From NCBI RefSeq assembly GCF_000715015.1, contig NZ_JMIW01000001.1, positions 1 to 64,000 on the forward strand: a stretch of 64,000 bases of DNA, read 5' to 3'. A program made the position numbers and the translations under genes. Below are positions 57,240-64,000 of the stretch, piece by piece. Below the pieces are notes generated by a model. It was not told where the DNA came from. It did not search any database and saw only the letters and a program-made list of their open reading frames with translations. The first letter of the stretch is position 1, and each line of letters begins with the position of its first letter. The stretch is from Erythrobacter longus. Lineage in GTDB: Bacteria > Pseudomonadota > Alphaproteobacteria > Sphingomonadales > Sphingomonadaceae.

Positions 57240-60200
57240 ATGCGTGTGTGCTCTTCTCTTAAGCGTCTGGCAGCAGGCCTCTCAGCAGTCCTGCTGCCTT
57301 TCGGCGTGCTTGCAGAAGACGCATTTGCGCAAACCAATACCAATGATGCGGAGGTAATCCGCACCATCACAAACACGGCGGAGGCCAGCTGGCAGTTCGA
57401 GGGGCGCCAGCGCGAAACGGTCTCCAATACGGTTGAGTTTGACGTCACATTGCCCCCACCTGCGATTCGAGCATTTCGTTCGACCCCTCAGGGCAATGTT
57501 GACCTCAGTTTCCGGGCACCATTGTGCGCAGCAAGCGGGCAAACCCCTGCATCTGGCGGTGGCGGAGCGCCTCCTTCGACAATTGAGCTTTCCCCTCAAG
57601 AAGGCATGGTCGAAGTCACATCGACGATCAGGCCGGGGCAAACGCTTCTGTTCGAGATCACCGCGCTCGCAGCCAATGTTGACCGAAATGCGGAAGATCG
57701 GCTGTCTGTAACCATCACCACTTCGACGGGTGATGAAGAAACTTTGACGATTTTTGAAACCGGTCCCAACACCGGCGTTTTCGTGGGTCAGATCGGCACC
57801 GCGCGCATCCCGCCTCTTCCTGCCGCTGGCGACTGTCAGCTGAGCATCAATGATGGCGCGAATATTTCTATCGAAGCAAGGCTTCCCAACGAAACCAGTG
57901 TTCTGGTCGAAACACGGGTCGAAGTGCTTGCTGATCCGTTTGGCGTTGTTTTTGACAGCGAAACCGGTGAGCCCGTTTCTGGCGCGCGCGTTTCGCTTGT
58001 CGATGCGGTAACTGGCGCGCCTGCAACGGTATTTGCCGAGGACGGTGTCACGCCGTGGCCTTCGACGGTGATTTCGGGTGAGCCTATCGCTTATGGCAAT
58101 GGTCTTATCCAGATACAGGCACCGGGCGAGTTCTGGTTCCCGCTCACAAACCTTGGCGATTATCGCCTGGTTATCGAACCGCCAGAGCCTTACAGCGCAC
58201 CGTCGGTCGTGGCTCCTGCAAGCCTTGCACAGCTAAGACGCCCTGACGGACGCGCTTTCGTTATTCTTGATGCGTCATTTGGTGAGGTTTTCACTCTTAC
58301 TGATCCAACTCCGGTGCAGGTGGACATTCCGCTTGATCGTCCGGGCACTGACATTGGTCTTGTGAAGACCGCATCGCGCGACCGCGTTCAGCCAGGCGAC
58401 GTGGTGTTCTATGCGATCACTGCCACCAACCAGGACCCATCGCGGCCAAAGCGCGGCGTGGTGCTGACCGATACGCCGTCTTCAAGCCTTCGCTTCCGCC
58501 CTGAGACGGTCCGCGTGAATGGCGCAGAGGCTGGCGATAATGTGCAATTTGCACCTGACGGCAGCACTTTGACCATCGCGCTTGGCGATCTGGCTGGCGG
58601 CGAAAGCGTGCGTGTCACATACGCCATGACGGTGCGCCCTGATGCCAATCCTGGCCCTGCGATCAACGAAGCTGTGACAGTGGACACGCTTGGCCGCGTA
58701 ACGCGCGCTGGCGCAGTGGTTGATGTTGAGCGTGAGACGATTGCTGACCGCATGACGATTATTGGCCGCATCACCGCTGGCCCATGTTCAGTGCGCGACA
58801 CCCGCGACAATCCGCGTCCCGGCGTACCCGGTGTGCGCGTGGTCATGGAAGATGGCTCTTACGCAATCACTGATGCTGATGGCCGCTATCACTTTGAAGG
58901 CGTGGTGCCGGGCACGCACGTCGTGGCTGTTGCTCGCATGACAGTGCCAGAAGGCGGCAAACTTGTGAATTGCCACCGCGACACCCGCAATGCCGGCAGC
59001 GCAAGCTCGCGCTTTGTTATCGGGCAGGGCGGCACGCTGGCGGTTGCGGATTTCCACATTGAGTTTCCTGAGCTCAGCATTGCTGACACCGATCAAGCCG
59101 TTGCAAACCTTGTGGGCGAAACCCGTCCAGAGGGCGCAACCGCACACGCGTTGAACGCAATCGCAGGTGGCTCTGGCCGCCCGAACATCGACCGCGCCAC
59201 GCGGCAACTTGGTGATGATACTCTTACAGGTGCTGGCCTGCCCGCAACGACTGTAGAGGCCGCGACCCGCGCTGCGCCAAGCTATGCGCCGAACACCGAT
59301 TGGATTGCGCTTGGCGATGGCGAAGATGGTTTCCTCACCCCAGGCGTCACCGCGAACCCGCGTGCTCCAGCGATCCGGGTGGCGATCCGTCACCGCCGTG
59401 GTCAGACGATCAAGTTGCGCGTCAATGGCGAAGAGGTAAGCGGCCTTTCCTTCGACGGAACGCTGACGCCAGCAGAGGGCCGTTTCGCGGTCAGCACATG
59501 GCGCGGCATCGTCCTTGAAGGCGAGCACACATTGCTCGAAGCAGACGTTGTGAATTCCTTTGGCGGCGTCAACGAAACCTTCACCCGCGAAGTGTTTTTC
59601 ACCACCACGCCGACCCGTGTCGAACTGGTGCCTGAATTGTCGAACCTCGTTGCCGATGGCCGCACGCGTCCTGTGGTCGCGATCCGCGTCCTTGACCGCA
59701 ACAACCGCCCGCTTCGCGAAGGTGTATCGGGTAACTTCACCCTGAATGCGCCCTATGAAAGCGCCGAACAGATTGATCGCCAACAGTTAAACCAATTGAC
59801 TGGTTTCACGCCAAGCCAGGCGCGCTGGGTTGTCGAAGGCACAGACGGTATCGCACGGATTGAGCTTGCGCCGACCATGGTGTCCGGCTCACTGCGCCTC
59901 GACTTTGACTTTAACGATGGCGAATTGGTGCGTGAGCAGCAGCTTGAAACCTGGGTTGTCCCCGGCGACATTGAATGGACCATTGTCGGTCTTGCAGAAG
60001 GCACCGTCGGCGCTCGCTCGGTGGCTGAGAATATGGAGCGCGAGGGCCGATTTGACAGCGATCTTGGCGATGATGCGCGCGTTGCGCTGTACGCCAAGGG
60101 CCGCATTCTTGGTAAGTTCCTGACCACAATCGCATACGACAGCGCCAAGCAGCGCGAAGACCAGCGGGTTCTGGGTCAGCTTGACCCCAACGCATATTAC

Positions 60201-62495
60201 ACCGTCTTTGCCGATGCATCGTCGCGCCGGTTTGACGCTGCATCACGCGAAAAGCTCTACGTCCGGATTGAAACCGCGACTTTCTATGCGCTTTATGGCG
60301 ACTTTGAGACCGCTTTCGATCAGACCCGCCTTGCGCGTTACAACCGCACCGCAACCGGCGTCAAAGCCGAAGCGCGTGTAGGCCAGTTCAAGGCTTCTGG
60401 TTTTGCCGCTGACATCTCGACCCGGCTTCAACGCCGCGAGATCCAGGGGCAGGGCATCACCGGGCCATATGACCTTGGCAGCCGCCGCATTCTTGCCAAC
60501 TCGGACCGCGTGACCATCGAAGTGCGCGACCGTTTCCGTCCAGAGCAAATCGTCAACACGATCACTCTGACGCGCTTCCTCGATTATGACATCGACCTTC
60601 TCACCGGGACGCTGACTTTCACGCGCCCTGTGCTGAGCCGTGATGAAAACCTGAACCCGCAATTCATCATCACCGAGTTTGAAACCGATGGCTTTGGCGA
60701 TGGCGAATTTAACGCAGGTCTTCGCACCGACTGGACCAGCGAAAACGGCCGCGTCCGTATCGGCGCCAATGCCATCACCGACAAGGGTGAGGGCGCGCGC
60801 ACTGATTTGGGCACGCTCGACCTTCGCGCGAACATCGGGAACAACACCGAAGTGCGCGGCGAAGTGGCATTGAGCCGCAGCGAAGGCGAAACCGCAACCG
60901 GCTGGCTTGCCGAAGTGCAGCATCAGACCGGCAAGGTTGATATCCTTGCTTACGCCCGCCAGCTTGATCAGGATTACGGCATTGGTCAGCAAAACGGCGT
61001 TGACCTTGGCCGCCGCCGCATTGGCGTTGATGGCCGCGTGTTTCTTGGCGACAATTTGAGTGTTCTGGGCAGCGTTTGGCAGGACGACAGCCTGTCCGAC
61101 ACATCGCGCCGCCGTGCAGCCCAAACGCAATTGAACCTGACGCGGGCTGATACCGATTTCCGCGTTGGCCTCACGCACTTCAACGATCGTCTCATTGACG
61201 GCACGACCAACACCTCGACCGTGCTCGAAGGCGGCGTGACCAAGCGTCTGCTCAACAATTCGCTTGAGCTTTCGGCATCGACTGCAATCGCTTTGGACGA
61301 AGCCGAAAGCCTCGACCTGCCAGCGCGTCACCGCATTGGTGCTCGCTATGCGATTGCCAATGGTGTGCGCCTTGTGGGTACTTATGAGATTGCCGATGGC
61401 GAAAACATCGATGCACGCACGCTGCGTGGCGGGATTGAACTAACCCCATGGCAGGGTGGTCAGGTGATTACATCATTGGGTCAAGAAAGCATCGGCGAGC
61501 TGGGTAACCGCACTTTCGCAGCCTTTGGCCTTGCGCAAACGCTTCAGCTTACCCCTGAGTTTACTATCGATGCGACGATTGATGGCAACCGCACATTGAA
61601 CGGTGCGCCTGATGCGACTGACCTTATCAATGTGGCACAGCCCGCTGCCTCTGGCGGTCAGCTTACCGGTGGCCAATTGTTCGAAGACTTCACCGCAGTC
61701 ACCTTTGGTGGTGCATGGCGCAAGGACCGTTGGAGCCTTACCGCACGCGGCGAATATCGCGATGGCGAACAGGCTGATCGTTACGGTGCAACCTTCGGCG
61801 GCATCCGCCAATTGGGCGAAGGCAGCATTGTCGGCACTGGCATCACCTGGACGCGCGCCGAAGACGAGCTTGGCCCAGAAGTTGAGATCATGGACGCGAG
61901 CGTTGCTTTTGCTCACCGTCCAGACGCCTCAGAAATCGCGATGCTCGGCAAGCTTGAATATCGCAGCGACAAAGTGACCGGCGGTATCGCTGGCCAGGCA
62001 GGCGGTGCTGGCGCAAGCGCTTTGATCGTTGATGGCGACGCAATTTCGCGCCGCGTGGTCGCCAGCTGGTCCACCAATTGGAGCCCGCGCGACTATGACG
62101 ATGATGAAAACGGCATCACGCGCCAGACGCGCCGCAATGAATTCGGCCTGTTCCTTGGTGGCCGCTATAACTTTGACGAGTTTGAAGGCACAGAGTTTTC
62201 AGGCACGACCGCTTTTGTTGGCGCAGATGCTCGCATCGGCATCGGTGAAAAGTTCGAGATCGGCGCAAGTGCAACCGTTCGCGCCAATCTTGAAGACAAT
62301 GTGACCAGCTTCTCTTATGGCCCGACTATTGGTTTTACCCCAGTGGACGGGATGCTCGTGACTGTTGGTTATAACGTCGAAGGCTTCCGTGATGGTGACT
62401 TCTCAGAGGCGCGCAACACCGACAAGGGCGTTTTCGCAGCCGTTCGCCTGAAGTTCGACACCAGCAGCTTTGATTTTCTGGGGCTGGGCCGATGA
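57240..62495 (+). CDS. Giant DUF11/SdrB-like protein with C-terminal outer-membrane barrel
   Basis: This 1751-residue protein has a signal peptide ending DAFAQ (31), the shared N-terminal module (TNTAEASWQFEGRQRETVSNTVEFDV, 44-69), beta-rich domains to 370, a DUF11 domain (371-500: DIGLVKTASRDRVQPGDVVFYAITATN), an SdrD-B / carboxypeptidase-regulatory-like domain (506-610: GVPGVRVVMEDGSYAITDADGRYHF), and an invasin-like Ig domain (791-905: LVADGRTRPVVAIRVLDRNNRPL). A C-terminal region of about 830 residues shows repeated amphipathic strand-turn-strand pattern typical of an outer-membrane barrel, ending FDTSSFDFLGLGR. No Lys-rich cytoplasmic part exists. Secretion route and role are unknown. 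Confidence 0.8.
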   Translation: MRVCSSLKRLAAGLSAVLLPFGVLAEDAFAQTNTNDAEVIRTITNTAEASWQFEGRQRETVSNTVEFDVTLPPPAIRAFRSTPQGNVDLSFRAPLCAASGQTPASGGGGAPPSTIELSPQEGMVEVTSTIRPGQTLLFEITALAANVDRNAEDRLSVTITTSTGDEETLTIFETGPNTGVFVGQIGTARIPPLPAAGDCQLSINDGANISIEARLPNETSVLVETRVEVLADPFGVVFDSETGEPVSGARVSLVDAVTGAPATVFAEDGVTPWPSTVISGEPIAYGNGLIQIQAPGEFWFPLTNLGDYRLVIEPPEPYSAPSVVAPASLAQLRRPDGRAFVILDASFGEVFTLTDPTPVQVDIPLDRPGTDIGLVKTASRDRVQPGDVVFYAITATNQDPSRPKRGVVLTDTPSSSLRFRPETVRVNGAEAGDNVQFAPDGSTLTIALGDLAGGESVRVTYAMTVRPDANPGPAINEAVTVDTLGRVTRAGAVVDVERETIADRMTIIGRITAGPCSVRDTRDNPRPGVPGVRVVMEDGSYAITDADGRYHFEGVVPGTHVVAVARMTVPEGGKLVNCHRDTRNAGSASSRFVIGQGGTLAVADFHIEFPELSIADTDQAVANLVGETRPEGATAHALNAIAGGSGRPNIDRATRQLGDDTLTGAGLPATTVEAATRAAPSYAPNTDWIALGDGEDGFLTPGVTANPRAPAIRVAIRHRRGQTIKLRVNGEEVSGLSFDGTLTPAEGRFAVSTWRGIVLEGEHTLLEADVVNSFGGVNETFTREVFFTTTPTRVELVPELSNLVADGRTRPVVAIRVLDRNNRPLREGVSGNFTLNAPYESAEQIDRQQLNQLTGFTPSQARWVVEGTDGIARIELAPTMVSGSLRLDFDFNDGELVREQQLETWVVPGDIEWTIVGLAEGTVGARSVAENMEREGRFDSDLGDDARVALYAKGRILGKFLTTIAYDSAKQREDQRVLGQLDPNAYYTVFADASSRRFDAASREKLYVRIETATFYALYGDFETAFDQTRLARYNRTATGVKAEARVGQFKASGFAADISTRLQRREIQGQGITGPYDLGSRRILANSDRVTIEVRDRFRPEQIVNTITLTRFLDYDIDLLTGTLTFTRPVLSRDENLNPQFIITEFETDGFGDGEFNAGLRTDWTSENGRVRIGANAITDKGEGARTDLGTLDLRANIGNNTEVRGEVALSRSEGETATGWLAEVQHQTGKVDILAYARQLDQDYGIGQQNGVDLGRRRIGVDGRVFLGDNLSVLGSVWQDDSLSDTSRRRAAQTQLNLTRADTDFRVGLTHFNDRLIDGTTNTSTVLEGGVTKRLLNNSLELSASTAIALDEAESLDLPARHRIGARYAIANGVRLVGTYEIADGENIDARTLRGGIELTPWQGGQVITSLGQESIGELGNRTFAAFGLAQTLQLTPEFTIDATIDGNRTLNGAPDATDLINVAQPAASGGQLTGGQLFEDFTAVTFGGAWRKDRWSLTARGEYRDGEQADRYGATFGGIRQLGEGSIVGTGITWTRAEDELGPEVEIMDASVAFAHRPDASEIAMLGKLEYRSDKVTGGIAGQAGGAGASALIVDGDAISRRVVASWSTNWSPRDYDDDENGITRQTRRNEFGLFLGGRYNFDEFEGTEFSGTTAFVGADARIGIGEKFEIGASATVRANLEDNVTSFSYGPTIGFTPVDGMLVTVGYNVEGFRDGDFSEARNTDKGVFAAVRLKFDTSSFDFLGLGR

Positions 62496-62545
62496 TTGGG
62501 TCGATGACCGTCAAATCTTGTAACGATTTGAGTAAGGTAAACGAC

Positions 62546-64000
62546 GTGTTTACCAAAAACACCTATGCAGGCAAGATGTTCGAACGCGCCTTTTCCGCTG
62601 CAAAAACCCTCAGTGCCTGGGCGAGCCTTGCACTTGCCCTGTTTGTGTTCCAGCCAAGCACAGCTTTCGCGCAAAGTGAGGATATTGACTGGGGAGATGC
62701 AAACCAACCGAGCCAGGGCACTTTCCCCAGCGGCACGACGGTCACCGGGTCGGATGGGACCACGGCCACGGTCACGCGGGTGATCGCTACCGATGGGGGC
62801 ACATTCACGCCGGCATTCTTTGCCACAGATTTCCTTAGCTATTTCAGTGGTCAGATCGGTGCAGGCACGCGACCCTTGCTGCTGAATTTTGACAACTCGT
62901 CATTCGACCCTGATGACACTGTCACCTACGACATTGTCTTGAGCCGTGCGGTTACAAACTTCAATTTCACATTAAGCGACGTGGACAATGGTGGAGGGAC
63001 CGATGCGATTGAAGTGTTCTATGACGACGACCTGACAGGAGGCTTCACGAATGCGGCCGGCAACAATGCGCTTTGGGTAGGTGGGCCGTCTGTTACTCGT
63101 ACAAACAACGCTGTGATTAATGGTTGGCGCGGAACAGGAGCTTCCGGGCAAACCACTACCGACGGCGATATCGCTTTCGACTTCAACACGGTACAAGTTC
63201 GCCGCATTCGCGTGGTGTTTCGCAGTTACACTGGCACCGGCGATCCGGGCGCGCAGTTTGTCGGACTTTCCACACTCAGATACGACGAAGCGACAATCGC
63301 ACCGGGCGCCGATTTGTCGCTCACAAAGTCGCTGGTCGGCTCGCCGCCCGTACAAGGCGGTGTGGCAACATGGCGTTTGCGTGTGACCAATAACGAAATT
63401 TCCACGCAAGGTGCGACCGGTGTAATCGTGCGTGAGACATTCCCCGCTGCATTCACTCTTGGTTCTTTCAGCGGAGATGGCACATTTAATACGGGCAATG
63501 GAAACTGGACCGTTCCAGATCTTTTACCCGGCCAAAGCGCTTCGATCACATTCACCGGGACGATCTCTGCAACGGCCGGCACAACGGTAACCAATACCGC
63601 TCAGATAATTGCGTCCAACCAGCCTGATTTCGATTCCACGGTGAACAATGGCGTCACCACCGAAGATGATTACGCTACGAACAGCTTTGTCGTCCAAACT
63701 GGCCGCGCGCCGGGAACCCCTCCGGTTCTTTCATGCCCGGTCGGGCAATCGGTATTCGATTGGGACAATGTCACCAACTGGGGCAATGGCGATACTTCCA
63801 ACACATCTGCTTTTGCTGGCTTTGGTGATGTGAATTTCACGCTGACCAACAATGGCGTTTATGTGAACAATGCGCTGTGGGGTGGAAACGTGCCGAACTT
63901 GGGGACGTATTTCAATGGCGGGTTGAACCCAGCTGAAGACGTGCTCCAAATCGTTTCCGATCAAGCAAACCAGTCAGGCGAAGTGGTTTTGACCATTGCC
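62546..64000 (+). CDS. Secreted DUF11-repeat protein, truncated by window edge
   Basis: The frame stays open to the last base, giving at least 485 residues. A signal peptide (SAWASLALALFVFQPSTAFAQ) is followed by a jelly-roll-like domain (about 45-245), a DUF11 domain (DLSLTKSLVGSPPVQGGVATWRLRVTNN ... TVTNTAQII) and the start of a further domain. GTG 62546 has TAAGG upstream; ATG 62576 and ATG 62492, the latter overlapping the barrel gene stop, are alternatives in the same frame. It is coupled to the giant barrel gene and continues the surface locus. Confidence 0.75.
   Translation, partial: MFTKNTYAGKMFERAFSAAKTLSAWASLALALFVFQPSTAFAQSEDIDWGDANQPSQGTFPSGTTVTGSDGTTATVTRVIATDGGTFTPAFFATDFLSYFSGQIGAGTRPLLLNFDNSSFDPDDTVTYDIVLSRAVTNFNFTLSDVDNGGGTDAIEVFYDDDLTGGFTNAAGNNALWVGGPSVTRTNNAVINGWRGTGASGQTTTDGDIAFDFNTVQVRRIRVVFRSYTGTGDPGAQFVGLSTLRYDEATIAPGADLSLTKSLVGSPPVQGGVATWRLRVTNNEISTQGATGVIVRETFPAAFTLGSFSGDGTFNTGNGNWTVPDLLPGQSASITFTGTISATAGTTVTNTAQIIASNQPDFDSTVNNGVTTEDDYATNSFVVQTGRAPGTPPVLSCPVGQSVFDWDNVTNWGNGDTSNTSAFAGFGDVNFTLTNNGVYVNNALWGGNVPNLGTYFNGGLNPAEDVLQIVSDQANQSGEVVLTIA

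Noticed and set aside
60243..61331. 362-codon open frame antisense to the giant barrel gene
   Set aside because: The sense frame runs uninterrupted with a clear repeat pattern; the antisense product shows none.

Overview
The window reads as chromosomal DNA of an alphaproteobacterium, most likely order Sphingomonadales and probably family Erythrobacteraceae. The grounds are the protein sequences, the gene order rpsB-tsf / pyrH-frr-uppS-cdsA-dxr-rseP-bamA-ompH-fabZ, the ccmC-D-E-F-G-H-I cytochrome c block, and regulatory sites of the alphaproteobacterial LexA type (GTTC-N7-GTTC). Genus is inference; no 16S gene is present.

Layout. 1-919: an IS5-family (IS427-like) insertion sequence with a frameshifted transposase and a tandemly duplicated right end. 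1058-6210: a stress island of groES-groEL, two Hsp20 genes, an orphan complex-I accessory (NDUFS4-like) domain protein and a membrane-anchored trypsin-like protease; groES and the first hsp20 share an RpoH-like promoter with identical spacing. 6211-7458: a gene-poor stretch with two tiny phage-type helix-turn-helix regulators behind a LexA box. 7459-12439: a KefB/KefC-type antiporter, a ketoacyl-ACP synthase III-like enzyme, and phosphatidylserine decarboxylase and synthase. 12436-12818: a small membrane protein transcribed away from three perfect LexA boxes, a candidate SOS effector. 13018-25514: translation and envelope-biogenesis core (rpsB, tsf, pyrH, frr, uppS, cdsA, dxr, rseP, bamA, an OmpH/Skp-like chaperone with an EF-hand loop, fabZ, rpmE). 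25607-28395: an SMR exporter, a prolyl-hydroxylase-like oxygenase, tRNA-His and a leucine-dehydrogenase-type enzyme. 28482-33483: System I cytochrome c maturation genes without ccmA/ccmB. 33618-43702: kup, yciB, ftsY, mtaB, dapF, a GGDEF/EAL protein, an EVE-domain protein and an acetolactate-synthase-like ThDP enzyme. 43871-47891: a small protein next to a CtrA-like site, an LplT-like MFS protein, pgsA and a 458-residue coiled-coil protein. 48156-54325: a 5-oxoproline (pyroglutamate) catabolic operon (fused oxoprolinase, DUF969 and DUF979 membrane subunits, DUF2891) with a three-hairpin leader. 54469-64000: a run of secreted proteins with DUF11-like repeats around a 1751-residue outer-membrane-type protein, continuing past the window edge.

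How it fits together. Most of the window is conserved housekeeping. The parts least explained by known systems are (a) the DUF11/beta-barrel surface locus at the right end, with similar N-terminal modules in at least three consecutive secreted proteins and a giant protein joining adhesin-like domains to a C-terminal barrel; (b) two separate LexA-controlled loci, one encoding a SidA-like small membrane protein; (c) the structured leader of the oxoproline operon; and (d) several palindromes not assigned to any regulator. Coordinates were worked out by hand from the sequence; functional names come from recognised motifs, not from database searches.
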